DNA from: Ornithinimicrobium humiphilum
Lineage (GTDB): Bacteria > Actinomycetota > Actinomycetes > Actinomycetales > Dermatophilaceae
Length of the DNA: 64,000 bases
Assembly: GCF_006716885.1 (NCBI RefSeq)
Contig: NZ_VFPU01000001.1
Location: forward strand, 806,001-870,000
Direction: 5' to 3'
The notes beneath the pieces were generated by a model. It was not told the DNA's origin. It saw nothing but the letters and a program-made list of their open reading frames with translations, and ran no database searches. Shown here in pieces: positions 1 to 7,682 of the stretch; positions within the stretch are counted from its first letter, which is position 1; every line of letters starts with the position of its first letter. A program made the position numbers and the translations under genes.

Positions 1-2
1 TC

Positions 3-242
3 AACATCAGCATCAGCAACAAGCCGCCGGCGGCGTACATGGCGGACATCGCCGAGCAGATCGAGACCGGCATGTTGCGCCTGGGAGAGATCAGGGATGC
101 GGGAGACCTCGCCGCGAACCTGCGGGAGAACGCGATCCCCGAGCGTCTCGACGAGATCAACTCGGGTAACTACAAGGACTTTCTCGTGGAGCGTCGCAAG
201 TTGATGGCTCGCGTCATCCGGGACTACTACCAGGCGCTCTGA
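3..242 (+). CDS. C-terminal end of a GmrSD/DUF262-DUF1524-like protein (5' truncated by window edge)
   Basis: The reading frame is open from the left edge, so only the last ~79 residues are visible. The segment with SISNKPPAAYM, followed by a charged helical tail ending in FLVERRKLMARVIRDYYQAL, resembles the end of DUF1524/GmrSD-type restriction proteins, in which an N..Is.K.PseY motif follows the HNH-like core. Catalytic residues lie outside the window, so the assignment rests on this tail only. GmrSD-type proteins cleave modified phage DNA, which fits the nuclease/helicase genes that follow. The next gene is convergent. It could be another DUF262 protein; confidence is moderate. Confidence 0.5.
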   Translation, partial: NISISNKPPAAYMADIAEQIETGMLRLGEIRDAGDLAANLRENAIPERLDEINSGNYKDFLVERRKLMARVIRDYYQAL

Positions 243-286
243 CCGAACCTAGGCCGGGCTCGGACTTCGTCTGGGCTCGGCCGCGG

Positions 287-2023
287 TCAATGACGGTTCA
301 GGTAGGTGTTCAGCGCGGTTCGCAGGTAGTCGCGGAGTACTGGGTCCACGACGTAGATGTAGGTGCCACGCATGCCCCGCGTCAGCAGGACCCGATAGAT
401 GTTGGTGATGTAGCGCTCGAGGTCAGCGTCGGTGGTGACCTTCCCGACCATCGGGTTGTTGGCCTTGCCCTTGCTGTCGAAGTAGTCATTTCGACTGATG
501 ACCAGCCTGCCGGCGCCGGGATCGTACTGAAGGTCCTTGCCGATGATGACGCCTGCGTAGTTCAGGTCGTAGCCCTGCACGGTGTGGATCGACCCGACCT
601 CCTCGAGCGCACGACGGGAGTTGATCCAGTCGGTCGCGGTGCCGTTCCAGCGCAGCCTGACCCCGTCGATCTCGATGTCTGCGGCCTGCTTGTCCTTTGC
701 GCTCACCCACTTCCACGCATACCCAGCAACGAGTCGAGACAGACCCACATCGGCATCCCGCGCCCGGATCGCCTGGTGCATCTCGGCGAGGTCGTCGAAC
801 ATCCGAAGGTCGTACGCGAAGTCGTCAGGTGCTGGGCTGGGCGTCTTGCCCGACATGACGGCAGCGATGCACTCCACGTAGGCCGACCCACCTGCGACTC
901 GCATCTGGGTGGTCAGGGGGTATAGCCGGGAGTGTGCCCGCGCCTCGGCGCACACTGCGTCCAAGGTGCTTGCGTCGAGATCAGCGGGTCGGACGCTCTG
1001 TCCCGAGTCGAGGAGCAGCACCACGTGACGGGCGCGGTGTCGGATCCAGTCCAGCTGCGTCACCGTCAGGTCGTCTTCACCACGCATCGATCGAACGATG
1101 TCGACATACCTCTTGGTCAGTGTGCCGTGCGCCTGTGCGGCCCGCTGGGTCAGGCGGTGGGCCTCGTCGACCACCACGACGTCGAAGTCTTCTGGCGACT
1201 CGGCCACGTCGAAGGCGGACAGGACACGAACGTCGCGGAGAGCTGGAATGCGCAGGAAGACCTTCTGGATGGACTTCCGGAGTGACTGCTGAGGAACGAC
1301 GAGTCCGACGTGGAGGTTCTCGAACAGGTCGCGCGAGCCCTGAAGGAAGTAGTCGGAGAAGACCGAATCGCCGTGCACCTCGTCCGAAGGGTCGAACGTT
1401 GCGAGGTCACGAAGCAGCTTGATGAGGTAGATGCCCACGACCGTCTTGCCCGTTCCTGGGCCACCTTGGATCACCGAGACGCTTCGACGGTCGGTCTCCA
1501 GGTCCTCCACCAACCCCTCCATGACCTCGTTGACGGCCACCGCCTGCTCCGTGTTCAGAGCCTTGTACGGGGAGAGCTTGAAGAGGTCCGTGTTCTCGAT
1601 CTCGGGGATGGATCGGGTGAAGTACCCCAGAGCCCGCAGTTCCTCGAAGATCTCGTCGAACTTTTTCTGGTAGTCACCGCGCTGGTAGTACTCGCGATTG
1701 GTGATTCCTTCGTTCCTGTTGAGCACGGCGTAGCGCCCGTCGCCGCTGAGGAGTCGGATCAGGTACGACTCAAGGTCGAGGCAGACCGACTTGTTGAAGC
1801 TCTTGTCGAGCACGAGGCGCACCTCCTCGAGGTGCCGTTTCGCATCCGACTGCAGGTGTTGGAAGAGCCGCCCGGTCGCGCCTCCCGTTTCTCCCACGTA
1901 GATGTCGCTGGGGCTGTGGATCAGGTAGACCACTGGCCAGTTCGACATCATCGGCTCCGCCGCATCGGCCCCCATGACCGAAGACTGGGTGAAATCGAAG
2001 TTGTGAAACCTAAAGCTTGTCAT
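287..2023 (-). CDS. GIY-YIG nuclease fused to DUF2075 superfamily I-like helicase/ATPase
   Basis: 578 residues. An N-terminal GIY-YIG fold spans about residues 30-105: VVYLI at 31-35, IYVGET at 41-46, a following Arg near 52 and the conserved Glu near 85. A DUF2075 P-loop NTPase follows, with Walker A GGPGTGKT at 187-194, a VVVDEAH Walker B/DEAH motif, and a C-terminal RGMRGTYIYVVDP block typical of DUF2075. The chosen ATG at 2023 lies inside the stop region of the upstream MazG-like gene (14-nt overlap), implying translational coupling. Known: DUF2075 proteins are helicase-like and common in defence islands. Inferred: the pair acts on foreign DNA. A longer open frame upstream of this ATG runs antisense to other sequence and looks like a high-GC shadow. 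Base composition is less GC-biased than in the housekeeping genes further on. Confidence 0.85.
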   Translation of the reverse strand: MTSFRFHNFDFTQSSVMGADAAEPMMSNWPVVYLIHSPSDIYVGETGGATGRLFQHLQSDAKRHLEEVRLVLDKSFNKSVCLDLESYLIRLLSGDGRYAVLNRNEGITNREYYQRGDYQKKFDEIFEELRALGYFTRSIPEIENTDLFKLSPYKALNTEQAVAVNEVMEGLVEDLETDRRSVSVIQGGPGTGKTVVGIYLIKLLRDLATFDPSDEVHGDSVFSDYFLQGSRDLFENLHVGLVVPQQSLRKSIQKVFLRIPALRDVRVLSAFDVAESPEDFDVVVVDEAHRLTQRAAQAHGTLTKRYVDIVRSMRGEDDLTVTQLDWIRHRARHVVLLLDSGQSVRPADLDASTLDAVCAEARAHSRLYPLTTQMRVAGGSAYVECIAAVMSGKTPSPAPDDFAYDLRMFDDLAEMHQAIRARDADVGLSRLVAGYAWKWVSAKDKQAADIEIDGVRLRWNGTATDWINSRRALEEVGSIHTVQGYDLNYAGVIIGKDLQYDPGAGRLVISRNDYFDSKGKANNPMVGKVTTDADLERYITNIYRVLLTRGMRGTYIYVVDPVLRDYLRTALNTYLNRH

Positions 2024-2330
2024 ACTTCGTGCTTCGTCCAGAGGCTTTCGAGACGGGGTACTTGGTGCGTGTCTGCTCGAGCTTCTTGAGCATGATGTGG
2101 TGCGGCTCGAGGCCGAGTCGGTCTGCGAGCAGGTAGCAGTAGGTGAGCACGTCCGCGAGTTCTTCGGAGACTGCGGCGAGGTCGGCATCGTCGTTCCACT
2201 GGAACTGCTCCAAGAGCTCACCGGCTTCGACCGAGATCGACTTCGCGAGGTTGGCGGGCGAGTGGAACTGGCTCCAGTCGCGCTCGGCCACGAACTGCCG
2301 CAGTTCGGCCAAGACCACGCGCTCATCCAC
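2010..2330 (-). CDS. MazG-like nucleotide pyrophosphohydrolase
   Basis: 106 residues with the all-alpha NTP pyrophosphohydrolase signature: E35-x-x-E38 (VEAGELLEQFQW) and E57-x-x-D60 (SEELADVLTYCY), the EXXE...EXXD metal-binding set. The family (MazG, RS21-C6, dCTPase-like) hydrolyses (d)NTPs to (d)NMP plus pyrophosphate. The length matches single-domain members. It is the promoter-proximal gene of a two-gene unit, and its 3' end overlaps the start of the GIY-YIG-DUF2075 gene. Inferred role: nucleotide depletion or clearance of modified nucleotides alongside a DNA-acting partner. The 163-bp gap to the divergent gene at 2494 should hold both promoters; I see no clear operator there. Confidence 0.8.
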   Translation of the reverse strand: MDERVVLAELRQFVAERDWSQFHSPANLAKSISVEAGELLEQFQWNDDADLAAVSEELADVLTYCYLLADRLGLEPHHIMLKKLEQTRTKYPVSKASGRSTKYDKL

Positions 2331-2493
2331 GAGGGCAACGTAGCAAATGGTCCAGAGGTGGCTGCGGCATCAGGATCCCGCAGCCCCCACTGCCGCAACG
2401 GCCTGACCGGCTTAAATGGGATCGCCCAGTCATGGTGGGTCGCCCTGAATCGTCGGTGCTCGTGGCTATGCTGCCCGGCAGGAGGGTAAACAC

Positions 2494-3858
2494 ATGGCGG
2501 AAGAATCGTGGAACGAAGCGCGCCTGATTCCGACCTCAGGGATCTCTGGCGCCGAGGAGCAGGAGCGAAGGGCGACCTCGGCGCTGCTCGCGGTGATGAC
2601 GGCGGTCCCGGACTTCAGCAGGGCCATGCTCAAGCCGCTCGGAGTGCCGGCAGGGAAGGTCGAGGCGTACATCGAGGTGCCTTTCGATCTCAACGGCCGG
2701 CGCATCTATCCGGATGGCCTGATCCGGGTGTCCCGCGGTAGTAAGCAGTGGACGGCTCTCGTCGAGGTGAAGACGGGCAAGAACGAACTGAACTCCGAGC
2801 AGCTCGAGGCATATCTCGATGTCGCGAAGGAGCAGGGTTTCGATGCGCTGTTGACGATCAGCAATGAGATTCCCCCCACCCCCGTCCAGCACCCCACCAA
2901 GGTGGACAAACGCAAGTTGCGGAAGGTGGCCATCCACCACTGGTCCTGGAGTCTCCTGCTGTCCACGGCAGTCGTGCAGAAGGAGCACCGTGGTGTCTCC
3001 GACCCCGAGCAGGCCTGGATACTCGGTGAGCTCATCCGGTACCTGGAACACCCGCGTTCCGGCGCCATGGAGTTCGATGACATGGGCAGCGAGTGGGTCA
3101 AGGTACGGCAGGCCGTCAACGCCAGCACGTTCCGCGCGAACGACAAGGGCGGCGTGGACGTCGTGGCGAGGTTCGACGCCCTGCTTCGTTATGCCAGCTT
3201 GCGACTGGGGCGTCGCCTGGGGACGGACGTGACGCCCTTGCTGTCCCGGAAAGAACTGGCCGACCCGGCGCTGCGGCCGCAGACCCTTCTCTCCGCCCTT
3301 GAGTCGGAGGGGGTGCTCACGGGAGCGATTCGCATTCCGGACGCCGTGGGCCCGCTGCACATCTCCGCCGATCTGCGCGCCGGTCAGGTCACGTGTCACA
3401 CCGACATCGACGCGCCTCGGCAAGGACGCCCCCAGACGCGCGTCAATTGGCTGATTCGTCAGCTGAAGAATGCGCCAGACTCGGTGCGACTGGAGGCCTT
3501 CATGGCCAACTCTCGCGGGCGTGGCACCACGGAGATGCTCGGTGCTGTTCGGGAGAACCCGTCTCTGCTGATCGCGGACCCGAAGCGCGACATCAAGTCG
3601 TTCCGCATCGCTCTTGCTGCCCCGATGGGCAGCAAGCGAGGACGAGGGCGGGGGACGTTCATCGATTCGGTCCTGGACCTCAGCGATGCCTTCTACATGG
3701 ATGTGCTGCAGAACCTGAAGGCCTGGTCCGCCGCCCCGCCCAAGATGCGCGACGAGAACGTCGAGGTGGCAGAGGTGGGGAGCCTGTCCTCCAATGCGCT
3801 GTCATCGCAGGACGGCCCTCTGCGCTCGACCGAGGCGGCCGACACGGCTGCTGAGTGA
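2494..3858 (+). CDS. Hypothetical protein with PD-(D/E)XK nuclease-like N-terminal domain
   Basis: 454 residues, not a family I can name. An N-terminal PD-(D/E)XK-like core is visible: an acidic helix around residues 20-24 (AEEQER), PDG at 73-75 and VEVKTG at 90-95, giving the D74...E91-x-K93 triad followed by an NELNSEQLEAYL helix, as in Holliday-resolvase/restriction-type folds. Residues ~190-430 are a long mixed region with no motif I recognise, and the C-terminus is low complexity. An SD (GGAGGG, 2481-2486) sits 7 nt before the ATG. It is divergent from the MazG gene and the last gene of the defence-like island. Nuclease activity is inferred from the triad only. Confidence 0.7.
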   Translation: MAEESWNEARLIPTSGISGAEEQERRATSALLAVMTAVPDFSRAMLKPLGVPAGKVEAYIEVPFDLNGRRIYPDGLIRVSRGSKQWTALVEVKTGKNELNSEQLEAYLDVAKEQGFDALLTISNEIPPTPVQHPTKVDKRKLRKVAIHHWSWSLLLSTAVVQKEHRGVSDPEQAWILGELIRYLEHPRSGAMEFDDMGSEWVKVRQAVNASTFRANDKGGVDVVARFDALLRYASLRLGRRLGTDVTPLLSRKELADPALRPQTLLSALESEGVLTGAIRIPDAVGPLHISADLRAGQVTCHTDIDAPRQGRPQTRVNWLIRQLKNAPDSVRLEAFMANSRGRGTTEMLGAVRENPSLLIADPKRDIKSFRIALAAPMGSKRGRGRGTFIDSVLDLSDAFYMDVLQNLKAWSAAPPKMRDENVEVAEVGSLSSNALSSQDGPLRSTEAADTAAE

Positions 3859-3973
3859 GGCTCAGGGCGACTGGGGCCAGGCGAACCATGTCGCGGACGG
3901 GTAGGTCAACCTGCCTGCCCGCCCGCCCCGTCATGACCAGGATGCGCCCCTCGGCACGGCGCCCCTAGGTCAC

Positions 3974-4017
3974 TTGCGCAAAGTAACTTGCACCTGATGC
4001 AACAAACTTCGTAGGGT
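3974..4017 (+). promoter_or_regulatory. Promoter with paired TTGC/GCAA inverted repeats
   Basis: A perfect 8-bp palindrome TTGCGCAA lies at 3974-3981, and a second inverted repeat, TTGCA-5 nt-TGCAA, at 3988-4002. A -35-like TTGCAC (3988-3993) is 18 nt from TAGGGT (4012-4017), itself 6 nt before the ATG at 4024. The repeats overlap the -35, as expected of a repressor site, probably for the winged-helix protein encoded two genes in. Confidence 0.5.
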
Positions 4018-4023
4018 CTCCCC

Positions 4024-4455
4024 ATGACGTTCTCTCCCGACCACGCCACCGACCTGCTCCGACAGCTCGACGACGACCGCTCCCGGCTGGCCGACCTCAC
4101 CGCGACGCCGTGGTGGGCGCCGGCGTTCCTCGGTCTCGTCGTCGGCCTGTGGGTCGCCTCGCCGGCCGTGGGCGATCGGACCAGCAACTACGTCTTCGCG
4201 CTGGTCGCCGCCGTGGTGATCGTCTCCGTGGTGCGGGCCAGGACGGGCATCCGCCTCCGTGCGGCAGGCGCGCGTCAGGTTTCCCTCGGCGCGCTCTGGC
4301 TGCTGGCTACCCTCGTCCTCTACTCCGTCTCCCTCGCCCTGGTCTCGCTCGACCGGTCGGTCTGGGTCGTACTGCCGGCGCTGGGCGCAGCGGCGACCAC
4401 CTGGGCCGCGGCGCGCGTCTCGGACCGCTGGGCACGAGAGGCCCTGCGGGCGTGA
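4024..4455 (+). CDS. Small integral membrane protein, cotranscribed with winged-helix regulator
   Basis: 143 residues with about four hydrophobic segments (roughly 32-50, 56-70, 86-106, 112-130) after a short charged N-terminus (HATDLLRQLDDDRSRLADL). There is no enzyme motif. The start follows TAGGGT by 6 nt with no ribosome binding site, so the mRNA is probably leaderless. The stop overlaps the GTG of the next gene by 4 nt. In actinobacteria such proteins are often paired with PadR/MarR-like regulators, and the pair is then inferred to be an autoregulated stress or envelope module. Function unknown. Confidence 0.75.
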   Translation: MTFSPDHATDLLRQLDDDRSRLADLTATPWWAPAFLGLVVGLWVASPAVGDRTSNYVFALVAAVVIVSVVRARTGIRLRAAGARQVSLGALWLLATLVLYSVSLALVSLDRSVWVVLPALGAAATTWAAARVSDRWAREALRA

Positions 4456-4784
4456 GCGTGGACGAGGCCGTCTTCGACGAGCTGATCCACTTCCCGGCCC
4501 GGCTGCGGATCTGCGGGCTGCTGCGGAGTGCCGACGCCGTCGCGTTCCGGCAGCTCGAGGCTGCGCTCGAGCTGCCGGCGTCGCAGCTCTCGCGTCATCT
4601 GAAGGCGATGACGGAGGTGGGCTACGTCTCGATCACCAAGAGCGCCTCGCCCGAGCGTGGCGACGCTCGCCGCGTCGCGTGGGTGAGCCTGACCCCGGCG
4701 GGGCGGCAGGCGCTCGAGCGTCACATGGCCGCGCTGACCCTGATCGCGCAGGGGCACGAGGTGCCGACGGGCCAGGGCGGATGA
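4452..4784 (+). CDS. Winged-helix (HTH_34/MarR-like) transcriptional regulator
   Basis: 110 residues from GTG 4452, which overlaps the previous stop (GTGA). The fold is a typical winged helix: DELIHFPARLRICGLL, an HTH with LELPASQLSRHLKAM as recognition region, then the wing GYVSITKS...RVAWVSLTPAGRQALERH. This matches the family often annotated as transcriptional regulator with winged-helix DNA-binding domain (PF13601-like), usually 95-115 residues. It lacks a sensory domain. It probably represses its own promoter through the TTGC/GCAA repeats at 3974-4002, an inference from position. Confidence 0.8.
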   Translation: MSVDEAVFDELIHFPARLRICGLLRSADAVAFRQLEAALELPASQLSRHLKAMTEVGYVSITKSASPERGDARRVAWVSLTPAGRQALERHMAALTLIAQGHEVPTGQGG

Positions 4785-4832
4785 CGAGGCGGGGCCGGTG
4801 CGACCGCACCGCGCCCCGCCTCATCGCCCTGC

Positions 4833-5990
4833 CTACTCCGCCGCCAGCAGCTCCACGATCCCGGCCATCAGCGCCGTCTGCCGAGGCAGGCCGCTCACCG
4901 TGATGTGCTCGTGGCGGGCGTGCGGGCCGGCGCCGATGCCGCCGAGGCCGTCGATGACCGGCAGGCCCAGCGCGGCGATGAAGTTGCCGTCGCTCGCGCC
5001 GCCGACCGCCTGCGTCTCGATCGGGAACCCGAGGTCCTCACCGACCCGGTGGGCCAGCGCGACGATCTCCTCGGTGCGGGGCGTGGGGTTCATCGGCGGA
5101 CGGTTGTGGTCGACGTACATCTCGAGCGAGCAGCGCTCGTCCTCGACCTGCAGCGCCTCGAGCGCGCTCGCGACCCGCTCGGCCTCGTCCGGGTCCTGCA
5201 CGCGCACGTCGACGGCGCACCGTGCCTGACCGGCGATGACGTTGCGGCCGCTGCCGCCCTCCACCGTCCCGACGTTGACCGTCGTGCCCTTCGAGCGGTC
5301 CGCCAGCGCCACGATCTTGGGGATGAGCTTGGCGATCTCGTGCACCGCGCTCGCGCCGGCGTAGGGGTCGAGCCCGGCGTGCGACTCGAGCCCGGTCACG
5401 GTGACGTCGGCGAAGACCGTGCCCTTGCGCTGCACCTTGACCGCCCCGCCCGCGCTCGGCTCGCTGATGAGCGTCACGAGGCACCCGGCCGCTGCGGCCT
5501 CGATGTGCGGCCGGGAGACGGCGGAGCCGATCTCCTCGTCGCCGGTGAGCATGAGACGGACCGCCGGGTGCGACGCCCCGAGCTCGCGCAGCGCCCGCAG
5601 CATCCACACCGTCTGGACGATGCCGGCCTTCATGTCGAGCACGCCCGGGCCGGTCAGCACGTCGCCGTCCCGGGTCAGCGGCCAGGTGGCCAGCGTCCCC
5701 TCGGGCCACACCGTGTCGTAGTGGCACAGGCTCAGCACCGTCCCCGCGACGCCGGGCGAGCCGGCCCAGGTCAGGTCGAGCACGTCGCCGCGCTCGCCGC
5801 CGTCGTGCCGCGCCCGGGCGACGGGCTCGCCCAGCCGCTCCACGGCATACGCCTCGATCTGGGGGAGCGCGGCCTCGAGGAGGTCGCGGCGGCTGCTGGG
5901 CGTCTCGAGGCGCACCAGGCGGTCGAGGTCGGCGAGCACCTCGTCGATGTGGGTCTCGACGTAGTCACGAACGGCTGCGGCAGAGGTCAT
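4833..5990 (-). CDS. M20 family metallopeptidase, glutamate carboxypeptidase (CPG2)-like
   Basis: 385 residues, near the family's usual ~380-410. Di-zinc M20 motifs in order: HYDTVWP (metal His and Asp), GPGVLDMK, TGDEEIGS (catalytic Glu), LISEPS, and the C-terminal GAGPHARHEH metal His. The HYDTVWPEGT version is characteristic of carboxypeptidase G2-like enzymes, which release glutamate from folates and p-aminobenzoyl-glutamate. It follows an AbgT-type transporter gene by 30 nt on the same strand, so uptake and cleavage of aminobenzoyl-glutamate-like substrates is a sensible inference. A GAGGAGC SD precedes the ATG. Confidence 0.85.
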   Translation of the reverse strand: MTSAAAVRDYVETHIDEVLADLDRLVRLETPSSRRDLLEAALPQIEAYAVERLGEPVARARHDGGERGDVLDLTWAGSPGVAGTVLSLCHYDTVWPEGTLATWPLTRDGDVLTGPGVLDMKAGIVQTVWMLRALRELGASHPAVRLMLTGDEEIGSAVSRPHIEAAAAGCLVTLISEPSAGGAVKVQRKGTVFADVTVTGLESHAGLDPYAGASAVHEIAKLIPKIVALADRSKGTTVNVGTVEGGSGRNVIAGQARCAVDVRVQDPDEAERVASALEALQVEDERCSLEMYVDHNRPPMNPTPRTEEIVALAHRVGEDLGFPIETQAVGGASDGNFIAALGLPVIDGLGGIGAGPHARHEHITVSGLPRQTALMAGIVELLAAE

Positions 5991-6020
5991 GCAGGGGTCA
6001 GCTCCTCGGGGAGGTGGGGG

Positions 6021-7555
6021 TCAGCGGACGGGGACACCGGGGCCGAGGGGCAGGCCCACGGCATACCAGAGGGAGAAGAACAGGAACCAGCCGACGAGGA
6101 TGGCCATCGAGATCGGCAGGGTGAGGGAGAAGAGCGTGCCGATGCCGGCCTTGCGGTGGTACTGCTGGATGTAGCCCAGCGCCAGCGCGAAGTAGGGGCT
6201 CATCGGGCTGATGACGTTGGTGGGGGAGTCACCCATGCGGAAGAGCATCTGGGTGACCTCGGGCGCGACGTCGAGCAGCATGAACATCGGCACGATGACG
6301 GGCGCCATGAGGGCGTACTGCGCCGAGCCGCTCGTGATGAAGAAGTTGAGGACGGCGACGAGCAGGACGAGCCCGGCGAACATCACAGCGGCGGCAGGTT
6401 CCAGGACTGCAGGATCGACGAGCCCTCGATCGCGATGATCGGGCCGATGTTGGACCACTTGAAGTAGGCGACGAACTGCGCCGCGGCGAAGAAGAGGACC
6501 AGCACCGGCGCCAGGCTGACGATGCCCTTGCCCATCATCGACGGGACGTCGCCGGCGCTGGTGATGCTGCGGGTGGTGAGGCCGTAGGCCAGCCCCGCCC
6601 CGGCGAAGATGATCGCGATCGGCACGACGATGTCGGTCAGCAGCGGGCTGTCGAGGACGCCCTCCTCACCCCGGAGCGGGGAGCCGGGGACGAACAGCGC
6701 CGCGAAGTATGCCGCGAGCAGGACGAGGGCGGTCAGGCCCGCCCTGCGCAGCCCCTTGCTCTCGTCCTCGGCGACATTCAGGTCGTCCAGACCCTCCGCG
6801 TCGTCGCTGTCGTCGTCGAGGCCGCGCGTGGTGCGGGTGAGCAGCAGCTCGGTCACCGCGGTGATGATCAGCGCGAGGACGATCGCCGAGGCGATCGAGA
6901 AGAAGTAGTTGGCGACCGGCGAGACGACGTAGCCCTCCTCGACGAGCTGCGCGGCGCTGGTCGACAGGCCGGCCAGGATCGCGTCGGTGCCGGTGACCAG
7001 CAGCGAGGCGTTGTAGCCGGCGCTCGCCGAGCCGAAGGCGACCACCGCACCGAGGACCGGGCTGCGGCCGACGGCCTTGAAGGCGGCGGCGCCGAGGGGG
7101 ATGAGCACGACGTAGATCGCGTCGGAGGCGACCGAGCCGGTCACGCCGGTCAGGGCCAGGACGAAGGTCAGCCAGCGCGGCGAGACCTTCGCGACGACCG
7201 CGCGGATGGCGGCGGCGAGGAGGCCGGAGCACTCCGCGACCGCGACGCCGAGCATCACGACGATGATCAGCCCGAGCGGCGGGAAGGCGGTGAAGTTGGG
7301 CACCGCCTCGGTGACGATCTGGCGCAGCCCCTCGGGGGTCAGGAGGTTGACGACCGCGACCGTCTCGCCGTCGGCGGGGGAGACCGCGCTCACGCCGATC
7401 CGGCCAAGGATCGCGCTCGCCGCGAGGATGATCCCGCCGAGGATCAGGAAGAGCCAGAACGGGTGGGGCAGCTTGTTGCCGATCCGTTCGAGCACCTGGA
7501 GGGCACCGACGAGGCCACCCTGCTTCTCCGTCGTGTCTGGCGTCGTGCTGGACAT
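6021..7555 (-). pseudogene. AbgT family (p-aminobenzoyl-glutamate) transporter interrupted by a -1 frameshift
   Basis: The start at ATG 7555 gives 390 residues of a good AbgT transporter (IGNKLPHPFWLF start, LGVAVAECSGLLAAAIR, SVASDAIYVVLIPLGAAAF, SAGYNASLLVTGTDAI). The frame ends at TGA 6385-6383. The missing C-terminus (MFAGLVLLVAVLNFFITSGSAQYALMAPVIVP..., 120 residues) continues in the -1 frame from ATG 6383, which overlaps the stop as TGATG. Restoring one G (CTGGTGATG instead of CTGTGATG) would rejoin a ~511-residue protein of normal AbgT length. It is therefore either a recent one-base deletion, a sequencing error, or a split gene kept by stop-start coupling. It is followed directly by the M20 peptidase gene. 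Confidence 0.8.
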
Positions 7556-7592
7556 GCGTGAGCAGGCCTTTCGTGGTCGAGGACCTGAATAC

Positions 7593-7622
7593 GCAAACAG
7601 GGGTTTGCATGAGTATGCAAAC
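7593..7622 (-). promoter_or_regulatory. Candidate operator: three GCAAAC half-sites upstream of abgT-like gene
   Basis: GCAAAC (7593-7598), its inverted partner GTTTGC (7603-7608) and a third GCAAAC (7617-7622) lie in the 127-bp gap between the LysR stop and the transporter start. The spacing of an inverted pair plus an extra half-site suits a dimeric regulator, possibly the adjacent LysR protein. Inference from sequence symmetry only. Confidence 0.4.
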
Positions 7623-7682
7623 CGAAGTGGCACGTGGGAGGGCCCGTGGCGGGGGGTGAGGCGGGTGGCCGGGAGGGGCTCG

